Assembly (NCBI RefSeq): GCF_043195105.1
Contig: NZ_JBAFWO010000006.1
DNA from: NCEH01 sp002257205
Lineage (GTDB): Bacteria; Pseudomonadota; Alphaproteobacteria; Rhizobiales; Xanthobacteraceae
Strand: one strand, 5' to 3'
DNA: 64,000 bases
Made by a program: the position numbers and the translations under genes. Under the pieces are notes generated by a model. The model was not told the origin of the DNA. It saw only the letters and a list, made by a program, of their open reading frames with translations, and made no database searches. The first letter of the stretch is position 1. The number at the start of each line of letters is the position of its first letter. Positions 50,563-58,756 of this stretch are shown here, in pieces.

Positions 50563-51351
50563 TCAGCGGATACCCTTGGAGACCGTGCTCGCCATTTCAT
50601 CGGCGGCCTGGATCACCTTCGAGTTCATTTCATAGGCGCGCTGGGCGGAGATCAGCTCGGTGATTTCCTTCACCGGATCGACGTTGGAGCCTTCCAGATA
50701 GCCCTGATGGATGTTGCCGAAGCCGACGTCGCCGGCGACGCTCACCACCGGCTGGCCGGAGGCGGTGGTCTCGCGGTAGAGATTGTTGCCCAGCGGGTCG
50801 AGGCCGGAATCATTGGCGAAGTTCGCGACACTGAGCTGGCCCAGCAATTGCGGCGCCTGCTGGTCCGGGATCTGGGCATAGATCTGCCCGGAATCATTGA
50901 CCACGATCCCCGTCGCATTGGCGGGAAAGGTGATGGCCGGCATAACCGCATAGCCGTCGGAGGTTACGAGCTCTCCGGCGGGGCCCTTGTTGAAGGAACC
51001 GGCGCGCGTATAGAGCGTCTCGCCCGACGGGCTCGTGACCTCGAACCAGCCGCGCCCGTTGATGGCGAGATCCAGCGGGTTGCCGGTCTGCGCGAGGGGC
51101 CCTTGAATGTGCAGGTTGCGGATGCCGACGGTGCGCACGCCAAGGCCGATGCGGGCGCCTTCGGGGATTGGGCCCGCGCCATCCTGATTGGGCACCCCCT
51201 GGGCGCGTTCGGCCTGATACAGCAGATCGGAGAATTCGGCGCGGGCGCGCTTGAACCCCGTGGTGTTGATGTTCGCGATATTGTTTGCGATCACTTCCAC
51301 ATTGGTCTGCTGGGCGGACATTCCGGTAGCGGCAATGGCTAGGGCGCGCAT
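50563..51351 (-). CDS. flgG: Flagellar distal rod protein FlgG
   Basis: A 262-residue rod protein. The N-terminal motif NVEVIANNIANINTTGFKRAR is canonical (core NNIANINTTGFK), GRGWFEVTSPSGETLYTRAGSF marks the central domain, and the C-terminus EITELISAQRAYEMNSKVIQ is the paired D0 helix. It is exported by the flagellar type III system and forms the distal rod inside the P and L rings. Length matches the 260-residue norm. Confidence 0.97.
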   Translation of the reverse strand: MRALAIAATGMSAQQTNVEVIANNIANINTTGFKRARAEFSDLLYQAERAQGVPNQDGAGPIPEGARIGLGVRTVGIRNLHIQGPLAQTGNPLDLAINGRGWFEVTSPSGETLYTRAGSFNKGPAGELVTSDGYAVMPAITFPANATGIVVNDSGQIYAQIPDQQAPQLLGQLSVANFANDSGLDPLGNNLYRETTASGQPVVSVAGDVGFGNIHQGYLEGSNVDPVKEITELISAQRAYEMNSKVIQAADEMASTVSKGIR

Positions 51352-51360
51352 GTCTTATCC

Positions 51361-51705
51361 TCAGATCGCCATCCGGCTGATTTCCTGATAGGCGGCGACA
51401 ACCTTGTCGCGCACCGCGATCGCTGTTTGCAGGGTCTGTTCCGCCGACATGATCGCCTCCACCACGTGGTGAACCGAGGCCTTGCCGGAGATGCCCGAGA
51501 TCGCCGCGCGTTCGCCCTGCTTCAGGGTGGTCACGGCATTGGACGACATCTGCGAGAGCATGTCGGTGAAATCGGACGGGGCGGCGGCGGCCCCGGGCGC
51601 GACCTTGGACGTCAATTGCGACGTCATCTGCGTGTCGGTGCGCGTCCCGCCGAGGCTGGTGCTGGAGGTGCGCGAGAGCGCGCTGAAATTGACCGCGTCG
51701 ATCAT
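51361..51705 (-). CDS. fliE: Flagellar hook-basal body protein FliE
   Basis: A 114-residue protein. The C-terminal two-thirds has the FliE signature: DFTDMLSQMSSNAVTTLKQGE, then VHHVVEAIMSAEQTLQTAIAVRDKVVAAYQEI (partial). FliE joins the MS ring to the rod. ATG 51705 is preferred, with GAGGAG at a good distance; a TTG at 51711 would overlap the flgC stop. It is in the standard flgB-flgC-fliE-flgG order. Confidence 0.94.
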   Translation of the reverse strand: MIDAVNFSALSRTSSTSLGGTRTDTQMTSQLTSKVAPGAAAAPSDFTDMLSQMSSNAVTTLKQGERAAISGISGKASVHHVVEAIMSAEQTLQTAIAVRDKVVAAYQEISRMAI

Positions 51706-51707
51706 GC

Positions 51708-52136
51708 TCAACTCCTCAGGAGATCGATGGTCATCGCCACCATGGAGCGGGCTTGCTTGATCATCTGGAGATTGGCTTCATAGGAGCGACCCGCCTCGCG
51801 CATGTCGGCCATTTCCATCAGCGTGTTCACGTTCGGCATCTTCACCTGCCCGGAGGCGTCGGCGGCCGGATTGCCGGGATCGTATTCGGTCTGGAACGGC
51901 GCGCGATCATGCCCCAGCGACTTCACGCGCACGGTGGAGGCGCCGAGCGCGCGATCCAGCTCGGCGGAGAACTGGACGGTCTTGCGCGTATAAGGATCGG
52001 CGCCGGGCGCATTGCCGGTGGAGCGCGCGTTGGCGACGTTTTCCGCCGCGATGCGCAGGCGGGTGGACTGGGCTTCCAGGCCGGCGGCGGCGATCCCGGA
52101 GGCGGCCCGCAGCGGATCGAGGGTCAGGACGGTCAT
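51708..52136 (-). CDS. flgC: Flagellar proximal rod protein FlgC
   Basis: A 142-residue rod protein with RLRIAAENVANARSTGNAPG near the N-terminus, YDPGNPAADASGQVKMPNVN in the middle and EMADMREAGRSYEANLQMIK at the C-terminus, all typical of FlgC. Start ATG 52136 is two bases before the flgB stop. It forms the proximal rod with FlgB and FlgF. Confidence 0.96.
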   Translation of the reverse strand: MTVLTLDPLRAASGIAAAGLEAQSTRLRIAAENVANARSTGNAPGADPYTRKTVQFSAELDRALGASTVRVKSLGHDRAPFQTEYDPGNPAADASGQVKMPNVNTLMEMADMREAGRSYEANLQMIKQARSMVAMTIDLLRS

Positions 52137-52138
52137 GC

Positions 52139-52519
52139 TCAGGTCTTCACGCTTGAGAGCATCATGCGCTGGAACGAGCGCACGACGTTCGTATTGAGGG
52201 AGAAGGCGCGGTTCACCTCGTCGGCCTTGAGCATTTCCTGCTCCAGGCTGACGGTGTTGCCGGAATGGCTGACATCCCAGCCTTCGGCCTTGTTCACCTT
52301 GCTGGTCGGCGCGCCGGCGTTGGCCACGTCCATATGGCGGGCCGAGGTCCGGTTCATCGAAAGACGCGTCTTGTCGAGCACCGCGGTGAAGGGCTCCACA
52401 TCCGCGGCCTTGAAGCCGGGCGTGTTGGCATTGGCGATATTTCCAGAAATGGCGGCCTGACGGACCGAGGCCCATTGGGCGTGGCGCGATGCGAGGCTGA
52501 ATAGAAATAGGGGCTCCAA
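52139..52519 (-). CDS. flgB: Flagellar proximal rod protein FlgB (TTG start)
   Basis: A 126-residue protein. The family opening EPLFLFSLASRHAQWASVRQ follows directly after a TTG at 52519, preceded by GGGAGG five bases upstream, so TTG is the likely initiator; no ATG is available at this point. ISGNIANANTPGFKAADVEPF carries the rod-protein motif and LNTNVVRSFQRMML the C-terminal helix. It is the most proximal rod subunit. Confidence 0.93.
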   Translation of the reverse strand: MEPLFLFSLASRHAQWASVRQAAISGNIANANTPGFKAADVEPFTAVLDKTRLSMNRTSARHMDVANAGAPTSKVNKAEGWDVSHSGNTVSLEQEMLKADEVNRAFSLNTNVVRSFQRMMLSSVKT

Positions 52520-52593
52520 ACCGACCTCCCGGATAACCTGTCCGCACGCTAGGGTGAGAACCTTGCCCCAGGCTGGCGATCGCCGGGCCGGGC

Positions 52594-53052
52594 TTATTGT
52601 GTGGTGATGCGCATGTCTTCCAGCGCCGCCGCAAAGCAGGCGAGGTCCTCCTCGGGCGTGCCGGCGGCGCGGGCGAAGCGGATCGAATCGATGTCCACGC
52701 CGATGGCGAACTGATCGAACACCAGCCGGAAAAAGGCGCTCAGCTTGGCGTGATGAAGCTCCAGGCTGAGGCTCATGATCGGCGCGGCGCCCCATTCGGC
52801 GGAGCTTGTGGCCTGATGCCCGTAGCGCAGGATGCCCGGCTTCAGAGACATCTCCGCCGACGAGGCGAGGATATCCGCGATGATGCTTTCCTGGCCCGCG
52901 CTCACATAGGACAGCATCAGCCCGGCGTTGGTGAACGCGAGCTCGGTGATGACCTGCTTGAGGGCATTGGCCAGCAGCTTCTCGTAGCGCTCGATCTCCG
53001 CATGCTCCAGGTGCTGGATCTCGAGGATATGGGTGCCGTTACGGGGGCGCAT
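52594..53052 (-). CDS. Unrecognised protein encoded between flgB and flhB
   Basis: A 152-residue soluble, mixed-composition protein: HLEHAEIERYEKLLANALKQVITEL in the N-terminal helix (in part), a central LASSAEMSLKPGILRYGHQ, and FRLVFDQFAIGVDIDSIRFARA. No signal peptide, TM or known motif. ATG 53052 lies just inside the flhB stop (14-base overlap), so it is translated with the operon. A gene in this place is probably a lineage-specific flagellar assembly or switch accessory protein; that is inference from context only. Confidence 0.75.
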   Translation of the reverse strand: MRPRNGTHILEIQHLEHAEIERYEKLLANALKQVITELAFTNAGLMLSYVSAGQESIIADILASSAEMSLKPGILRYGHQATSSAEWGAAPIMSLSLELHHAKLSAFFRLVFDQFAIGVDIDSIRFARAAGTPEEDLACFAAALEDMRITTQ

Positions 53053-54115
53053 TGGGCTTCCTCGAATAAATGAAGTAAAGTATCTTCGCCACCGGGCGAT
53101 AGAATTCGTTGGGAATCCATTGATCAACTTGAACCGCGTCGTACATGGCGCGGGCGAGGGCTCGGTCCTCGATTACGGGAATGTTGTTGCGCTCGGCGAT
53201 CTCGCGGATTTTCAGCGCGATCAGGTCCATGCCCTTGGCCACCACCAGCGGGGCGCCGCCCTTGGCGCGGTCGTATTGCAGGGCGATCGCGTAATGGGTC
53301 GGGTTGGCGATCACCAGCGAGGCCTTGGGCACGTTGGTGAGCATGCGCTGGCGTGCCCGTTGCTGGGCGAGCGCGCGCATGCGCGCCTTCACCATGGGGT
53401 CGCCCTCGGCCTGCTTGAACTCGTCCTTCACTTCCTGGTGCGACATGCGCAAATCGGCGCGCCAGCGGAAGCGCGCCCATACCAGGTCCGCCCCCACCAG
53501 GGCGATGGTGCCGATGCACACCGCCGAGACCAGGCGCGTCGACAAGGAAAGCACAACCGAGGGAATCAGCAGCGGATCGGAGAACATCGCGTTCACCATC
53601 TGATACTGCTGCGAATAGAGCAGGATCGCGCAGACCAGACCGATGAAGAAGAACTTGAACAGCGATTTGCCGAACTCGACATGACCCTGGGTGCCGAAGA
53701 TGCGCGACCAGCCGGCGAGCGGAGAGACCCGCGACCATTTGGGGGTGATGCGGTCCAGCACCATGCGCGGCATGTTCTGGAAAACGGTCGCCACCACGCC
53801 GGCCAGCGCGAGAATGATGACGATGGGCGTGAGAAAGCGGGCCGCCACCATGAGCAGGCTCATCAGCAGATCCACCGCGTCGCCGCTCTCCTCCAGGCGG
53901 AAGCCGGCGGGATCGTCGATGAAGCGCGCGAGATCGTCCGCGAGGCGGCGCACGGGGTTCGATGCGAAGAAGGTCAGGCATAGGAGAATGCCCACCAGGG
54001 AGGCGAACAGTGTCACTTCGCGCGAAAACGGCACGTTGCCCTTCTCAACGGCGTCGCTGATCTTCTTTTCGCTCGCCTCTTCTGTCTGGCTCTCCTTGTC
54101 CGGGGCTTCAGACAT
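53039..54115 (-). CDS. flhB: Flagellar export gate substrate-specificity switch FlhB
   Basis: A 358-residue membrane protein with a charged N-terminus (EEASEKKISDAVEKGNVPFSREV), four TM helices between about residues 30 and 215, and a cytoplasmic domain with the autocleavage motif NPTH in VIANPTHYAIAL and DLIALKIREIAERNNIPV. Cleavage at Asn-Pro switches export from hook to filament subunits in concert with FliK. It lies 11 bp after fliG. Confidence 0.97.
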   Translation of the reverse strand: MSEAPDKESQTEEASEKKISDAVEKGNVPFSREVTLFASLVGILLCLTFFASNPVRRLADDLARFIDDPAGFRLEESGDAVDLLMSLLMVAARFLTPIVIILALAGVVATVFQNMPRMVLDRITPKWSRVSPLAGWSRIFGTQGHVEFGKSLFKFFFIGLVCAILLYSQQYQMVNAMFSDPLLIPSVVLSLSTRLVSAVCIGTIALVGADLVWARFRWRADLRMSHQEVKDEFKQAEGDPMVKARMRALAQQRARQRMLTNVPKASLVIANPTHYAIALQYDRAKGGAPLVVAKGMDLIALKIREIAERNNIPVIEDRALARAMYDAVQVDQWIPNEFYRPVAKILYFIYSRKPNAPP

Positions 54116-54126
54116 CGGCCGACACC

Positions 54127-55161
54127 CTAGCGCACATAGGTGTCTTCCTCATTGCCGGAATTGAGTTCGATTTCCCCGCGCCCAGCCATGTCGAGCGCGA
54201 GGTCGGTGATGGTGCGGCGAGCATCTTGCACGTCGCGCTGGGCCACCGGCTCGCCGCCGCCAAGTTCCTGCTCCACCATCCGACGCACGCGGGCGCCGAG
54301 CGATTGCAGGATGATTTCGCGGAAATCCAGATCGGTGCCCTTGAGGGCCAGGATCAGCTTGTCGTTCGGCACCTGGTCGAACAAGGCGGTGCGGGCCTTC
54401 GGCGTCAGCTTGATGATGTCGTCAAAAGTGAACAGAAGTCCCTTGAGGATCTCGGCGGACTTCGGGCGCGTGGCGGCGAGGCTGTTGAGCACCGTCTCCA
54501 TGTCGTCGCGCTCCATCTTGTTGATGATGTCGGCCATGCGGGCGTGCGGATCCGCCCCGGCATTGCGCGAGAAGTTCATCATGAAGTCTTCATGCACGGT
54601 CTTTTCGATGACCTGCATGGTGTTGTCGACGATCGGCTTGAAGGTGAGCATGCGCCGCATGATGCCGTTGCGGCGATCCTCGGGGATAAAGCTCATCACC
54701 TTGGCGGCGCAGGCCGGCTTTACTTTGGACAGCATGAGGGCCGCCGTCTGGGGATGCTCCTTCATGATATAGGTGGCGAGCACATTCTCGGTAATCGTGG
54801 AGATGCGATCCCAGATCGTATGGTTCGACGCCCCGCGCAGCTCCATCATAAGCTCGGCGATCTGCTCGGGCGGCAGCACGCCGGTCAGCAGACGCTCCAC
54901 ATCGGCCGCCGTGCCCACCAGGTTGGCGCCGGCGACGAAATGGGTCGCGAAGTCCTCGATCAGGGTTTCGATCTGCGCGTTGCTGACCGGCTTCAGTTCG
55001 GCGATCGAGCGCGTGACAAGTTTGATCTCGTCCGCCTCGAAATGCTTCATGATCCGGTTGGCCACCGGCGCGCCCATGGTCATGAGCAGCGCCGCCACCT
55101 TATCGGTGCCGTGGAGCGGCCGGCTCTTGCTTGCCGCGTAGGAGGGGGGTGAGTTGGGCAT
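54127..55161 (-). CDS. fliG: Flagellar rotor switch protein FliG
   Basis: A 344-residue protein. The N-terminal domain (DKVAALLMTMGAPVANRIMKHF) binds FliF. The middle EHPQTAALMLSKVKPACAA carries the EHPQ motif for FliM contact, and the C-terminal torque helix is in LTPKARTALFDQVPNDKLILAL, followed by ALGARVRRMVEQELGGGEP. It forms the ring on which MotA acts. Length and order agree with rhizobial FliG. Confidence 0.97.
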   Translation of the reverse strand: MPNSPPSYAASKSRPLHGTDKVAALLMTMGAPVANRIMKHFEADEIKLVTRSIAELKPVSNAQIETLIEDFATHFVAGANLVGTAADVERLLTGVLPPEQIAELMMELRGASNHTIWDRISTITENVLATYIMKEHPQTAALMLSKVKPACAAKVMSFIPEDRRNGIMRRMLTFKPIVDNTMQVIEKTVHEDFMMNFSRNAGADPHARMADIINKMERDDMETVLNSLAATRPKSAEILKGLLFTFDDIIKLTPKARTALFDQVPNDKLILALKGTDLDFREIILQSLGARVRRMVEQELGGGEPVAQRDVQDARRTITDLALDMAGRGEIELNSGNEEDTYVR

Positions 55162-55173
55162 CGGGCGGCCCTA

Positions 55174-55548
55174 TCAGGCGGTTTCGGGGCCGCTCGGGCC
55201 GACGATCTCGGTGAGGGAGACGCCGAAGCGCGAATTGTCGTCCTCCACCACCATCACCTCGCCCCGGGCGATGATGCGTCCGTTCACCACCACGTCCACC
55301 GGCTCGCCGACCCGATGGTCGAGCGGCACGATGGCGCCGCGGCCGAGCTTCAGCAGGTTCGACACCGGCATGGAGGCCGAGCCGAGCACCACCTGGAGCA
55401 GCACCGGGATGCGCATGACCGATTCCAGGCCGCGCCCGGTGGCCAGCGTTTCCTCGCGCACGCCGCCCATGCGCGCTAGAAGCGCCTCGTCCTGGGCATT
55501 GGCGGCGGCTTCGTTCAATTCCATTTCATCGACGGGCAGATTGGCCAT
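55174..55548 (-). CDS. fliN: Flagellar switch protein FliN
   Basis: A 124-residue protein with the SpoA domain: VLLQVVLGSASMPVSNLLKLGRGAIVPLDHRVGEPVDVVVNG (key pieces LGSASMPVSNLLKLG and GEPVDVVVNGRIIARGE) and the end FGVSLTEIVG. FliN with FliM makes the C ring. ATG 55548 follows an excellent GGGGGAG site; an in-frame codon at 55569 is less likely. Confidence 0.95.
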   Translation of the reverse strand: MANLPVDEMELNEAAANAQDEALLARMGGVREETLATGRGLESVMRIPVLLQVVLGSASMPVSNLLKLGRGAIVPLDHRVGEPVDVVVNGRIIARGEVMVVEDDNSRFGVSLTEIVGPSGPETA

Positions 55549-55608
55549 GGGAACTCCCCCTTTGAGCATTGGCGTGACGCAGGCGCGTCGTTTGAAGTCA
55601 TCGCGCCC

Positions 55609-55935
55609 TCAGCGGCGCCGCGCATCGCCGGACGGCGGGCGCACGCTTTTGCTGGCCGGAACCTGTCCGGCGTCGCGGCGGTCGATCTCGTCGATCAGGG
55701 CGTGAGCCTGGTCGATGCGGGTGGCGAGCAGGATCAGCGTTTCCTTGCCGTCGAGATCCAGCGTCACCAGCGCGTCGCGCGCGGCGATCAGGGCGCGCGA
55801 GGTATCCGCGAGCGCGCGCTCGTAATCGGCGTTCAGCACATCGAGCCGCTTGAGCTTGCGATGCACCATCACCACGCAGACCGTGGTGGCGAGCAGGGCT
55901 GCCAGCAGCAGTAGGTCAGCGGGGAAAGAGGTCAT
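55609..55935 (-). CDS. Small membrane-anchored protein between fliM and fliN (DUF6468-like)
   Basis: A 108-residue protein with one N-terminal TM helix (LLLLAALLATTVCVVMV, residues 8-24) and a cytoplasmic coiled-coil region (RKLKRLDVLNADYERALADTSRAL, in part) ending in a basic Pro-rich tail. Its start lies inside fliM (20-base overlap), so it is a true operon member. Small proteins with this plan, annotated DUF6468, occur in alphaproteobacterial flagellar operons; I think this belongs there but cannot confirm. Role unknown. Confidence 0.75.
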   Translation of the reverse strand: MTSFPADLLLLAALLATTVCVVMVHRKLKRLDVLNADYERALADTSRALIAARDALVTLDLDGKETLILLATRIDQAHALIDEIDRRDAGQVPASKSVRPPSGDARRR

Positions 55936-56842
55936 TCAGGAACTCCTGTTCTGGGCTGATGAGGTCGTCCACCCGCAGCACATAGGAGCCTTCCGCCTGG
56001 CCGAGGTGGCACCAGAACAGCGGCTGATCCTTGCTCTCAAGCTTGACGCGCGTGCGCGGCGTGGCCTGGAGCTTGATGACCTGCCCGACCTTCAGATCGG
56101 CGATTTCGCCGAGCGGGAAATGCCGCTCCTCCAGGATCGCGCGGACCTTGACCTGGGTGCGATTGACCTCGCCGCGGATCTGCTGCGTCCATTTCGGATC
56201 GCGCCCGCTGGATTCCGCCGAGGTGGTGCGCGAGAGGGCCTGGCGCATGGGGGTCAGGGCCGATTGCGGGATGATGACGAACATCTCGCCCCCGCGGTTC
56301 AGCGCCTGGAGCAGGAATTTCGTGACGATCGCGAGATTGTTGCGCCGTCCGATCACGGCGAAATCCATGCGGGTTTCCTGGCGCTCGAACGTGAAGGTGG
56401 TGTCTGTGACGGGCGCGAAGCTCGAGCGCAGCACCTTGCTCATCTGCTCGAACAGCAATTGCGCCACGCGCGATTCGATGTTGGAGAAGCTGCGCTCGTC
56501 GTCCACCGGCGGTTCGGAGCCATCGGCGCCGAACAGCACTTCCATCATGGTGAAGATGAAGTCGCGGTCGAAGCCGACGATGATGTGGCTGTCCCAGCTC
56601 GGGGCGTGGAAAATGCCCGCCACCGCCATGCCCTCGTACATTTCCAGCACGTCGCCGATGCGTCCGCTCTCAACGCTCGAGAGCGAATAATAAGCCTGCG
56701 AGGCGGCCAGCGTGCGCAGGCTGTCGGCGCAGAAGGTGCTCATGCGGTCGAAGATCACGTGCAGCATCGGCAGGCGGTCGAGCGAGAGCCCGGCCGCGTC
56801 CAGCAGCATGTCCCGAATATCCTGGTGCTTGTGTTCGCTCAT
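55916..56842 (-). CDS. fliM: Flagellar switch protein FliM without the standard CheY-binding N-terminus
   Basis: A 308-residue protein. The middle CheC-like domain (VLEMYEGMAVAGIFHAP, IVGFDRDFIFTMMEVLFGADG in part, IESRVAQLLFEQM) and the C-terminal SpoA domain (VKVRAILEERHFPLGEIADLKVGQVI in part) are well conserved. The first residues read MSEHKHQDIRDMLLDAAG instead of the LSQxEIDALL peptide that binds CheY-P in most bacteria. It forms the C ring with FliG and FliN and sits between motA and the small membrane protein. Confidence 0.94.
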   Translation of the reverse strand: MSEHKHQDIRDMLLDAAGLSLDRLPMLHVIFDRMSTFCADSLRTLAASQAYYSLSSVESGRIGDVLEMYEGMAVAGIFHAPSWDSHIIVGFDRDFIFTMMEVLFGADGSEPPVDDERSFSNIESRVAQLLFEQMSKVLRSSFAPVTDTTFTFERQETRMDFAVIGRRNNLAIVTKFLLQALNRGGEMFVIIPQSALTPMRQALSRTTSAESSGRDPKWTQQIRGEVNRTQVKVRAILEERHFPLGEIADLKVGQVIKLQATPRTRVKLESKDQPLFWCHLGQAEGSYVLRVDDLISPEQEFLNDLFPR

Positions 56843-56844
56843 GG

Positions 56845-57735
56845 TCAGGCCGCCTGCTGCTGGGGCGCGGAGGAGGAGGACGGCGCCGAGGAGATCACCT
56901 CGCTCTCGACTTCATCGATGGTCGGCCGGTCGCCGCCGGAGATGGTCTTGCGTCCATGTTCCAGTGCGATCGGCGGCAGGGCGCCGTTCATGAAGGCGAT
57001 CAAGGTCTGCTTGGCGATGATGAAGGGTGCGCACTGCTTCTCGCGCGTGATCTTCACCTTGTTCGCCAGCGGGCCGAGGATCGCGTAGGACGAATAGATG
57101 CCGACGAAGGTGCCGATCAGCGCCGAGCCGATATAATGGCCGAGGATTTCCGGCGACTGGTCGATGGCGCCCATGGCTTTCACGATGCCGAGCACGGCAG
57201 CGCAGATGCCGAGCGCGGGCAGCCCCTCGGCCACCGTGCTGAGGGCGGCGGCGGGCTTGGTCTTGTGTTTCTTGATGGTGGAGATTTCCTGCTCCATCAG
57301 GCCCTCGATCTCATGCGACTTGGCGTTGCCGATGATGATGAGGCGGGCATAATCGCAGATGAACTGCGTCAGCTCCTTGTCCTTCAGGATGGTCGGGAAG
57401 TGCGCGAACAGAGTGGATTCGCCCGGATTGTCGATATGGGCTTCCACTTCGTTGCGCGGCTTCTGGCGCATGTCGCGCATCAGCGTGTAGAGCAGGCCGA
57501 GCAGGGCGATGAAATCCTTGCGCTTCGGCGCGGTTCCCATCGCGCCCTGCACGATCGCACTGCCGGTATCCTTGATCACCGACACGGGGTTGGCGATGAT
57601 GAAGGTGCCGAGAGCGATGCCGCCGATGATGACGTATTCGAAGGGCTGCCACACAACATCGATGTGGCCGCCCATGGCCATGAAGCCGCCGAACGTCGCG
57701 ACGAGGCCTAGGATGATGCCGATCAGGACGCCCAA
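56845..57735 (-). CDS. motA: Flagellar stator protein MotA
   Basis: A 296-residue protein with four TM helices: residues 2-22, 34-50, about 170-190 (ALGICAAVLGIVKAM) and about 205-225. The cytoplasmic loop contains RQKPRNEVEAHIDNP with the charged residues that contact FliG, and GLPALGICA has the proline of the proton path. With MotB (33.8 kb) it forms the proton-driven stator. First gene of the leftward operon, two bases before fliM. Confidence 0.97.
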   Translation of the reverse strand: MGVLIGIILGLVATFGGFMAMGGHIDVVWQPFEYVIIGGIALGTFIIANPVSVIKDTGSAIVQGAMGTAPKRKDFIALLGLLYTLMRDMRQKPRNEVEAHIDNPGESTLFAHFPTILKDKELTQFICDYARLIIIGNAKSHEIEGLMEQEISTIKKHKTKPAAALSTVAEGLPALGICAAVLGIVKAMGAIDQSPEILGHYIGSALIGTFVGIYSSYAILGPLANKVKITREKQCAPFIIAKQTLIAFMNGALPPIALEHGRKTISGGDRPTIDEVESEVISSAPSSSSAPQQQAA

Positions 57736-57993
57736 GGCGCTTCTCCTCCTGTGCTGTTATGCGGTGGTACGGCGCGTGGATTGCGCGAGGCTGGAGTGGG
57801 CGGGCGCACAGCCGGGTGGAACGGGAGAGGGCGCGGGGACGTTGGGTTGGCGGCGGCTGATCAGCGGCTAAGGCGCTGGCGGCGCCTGCAAAGGCTCAAG
57901 CAAGCTTCACCGGCGAAGGTCCGGGCGACGCGAAGGTCCGGCGGGCTCGATTGACCCTCGGACGGCCACCCGCAATCGCCCTGGAGGCAGCTC
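57736..57993. promoter_or_regulatory. Divergent promoter region between motA and flgF
   Basis: A 258-bp gap between the first genes of two divergent flagellar operons must hold both promoters. It is GC-rich; I see no unambiguous -35/-10 or sigma-54 boxes. Because an FtcR-type regulator is encoded in the cluster, this is a natural candidate for its binding. Two short direct repeats of CGAAGGTCCGG (57914 and 57930 area) are present near the flgF side. Confidence 0.5.
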
Positions 57994-58716
57994 ATGTCGT
58001 CAAGCGCCTATGTCGCGCTTTCCGCCCAGATGGCGACGGAACGTCGTCTCTCGACCGTCGCGAACAATATCGCGAATGCGAATACGGCCGGTTTTCGCGC
58101 CGAGCATATCCGCTTCGAGACCCTGGTGTCCCAAGCGGGCGGACGTTCGGTTGCGTTCACTTCGGCCGGCGAGACCTATACCTCGCTGCGGTCGGGGCCG
58201 GTGAATTACACCGGCAATCCACTGGATGTGGCGATCCAGGGCGAGGGCTGGCTCGCCGTGAAGGGGCCGGACGGCACCGCCTATACCCGCGACGGGCGCA
58301 TGCACCTGGATGACCAGGGCCAGCTCCGGTCGGTCAATAATTATCCGGTGCTGGACAATAGCGGCGGACCGATCACGCTCAATCCGGCGGCCGGGCCGAT
58401 CGGCATCGGCTCGGATGGCAGCATCACCCAGGCTGGTAATACCGTGGGCTCGATCGGCGTCTTCACGATTCCCGCCTCGGCCAAGCTCACGCGTGGTGAA
58501 AACTGCACGGTCATCCCGGATGGCCCGACAGAACCGGTGCGCGATTTCACCCACAACAAGGTCGCGCAGGGCTATGTCGAGGGTTCGAACGTCGATCCCA
58601 TCATGGAGATGACGCGCCTCATCATGGTGCAGCGCGCGTTCGAGCAGGCGGCGACCGCCATCCAGCAGAGCGAAAACGGCACCGATTCGGCCATCCGCAC
58701 CCTCGGCCCGACATGA
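57994..58716 (+). CDS. flgF: Flagellar rod protein FlgF
   Basis: A 240-residue protein with LSTVANNIANANTAGFRAEH (rod motif) at the N-terminus, NPLDVAIQGEGWLAVKGPDG in the middle and GSNVDPIMEMTRLIMVQRAFE at the C-terminus. It forms part of the rod between FlgC and FlgG. First gene of the rightward operon, 40 bp before fliI. Confidence 0.96.
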   Translation: MSSSAYVALSAQMATERRLSTVANNIANANTAGFRAEHIRFETLVSQAGGRSVAFTSAGETYTSLRSGPVNYTGNPLDVAIQGEGWLAVKGPDGTAYTRDGRMHLDDQGQLRSVNNYPVLDNSGGPITLNPAAGPIGIGSDGSITQAGNTVGSIGVFTIPASAKLTRGENCTVIPDGPTEPVRDFTHNKVAQGYVEGSNVDPIMEMTRLIMVQRAFEQAATAIQQSENGTDSAIRTLGPT

Positions 58717-58756
58717 TCGCCCGCGCTTGCTTTCGCCCGTGCGCGGGGACGTGGAT

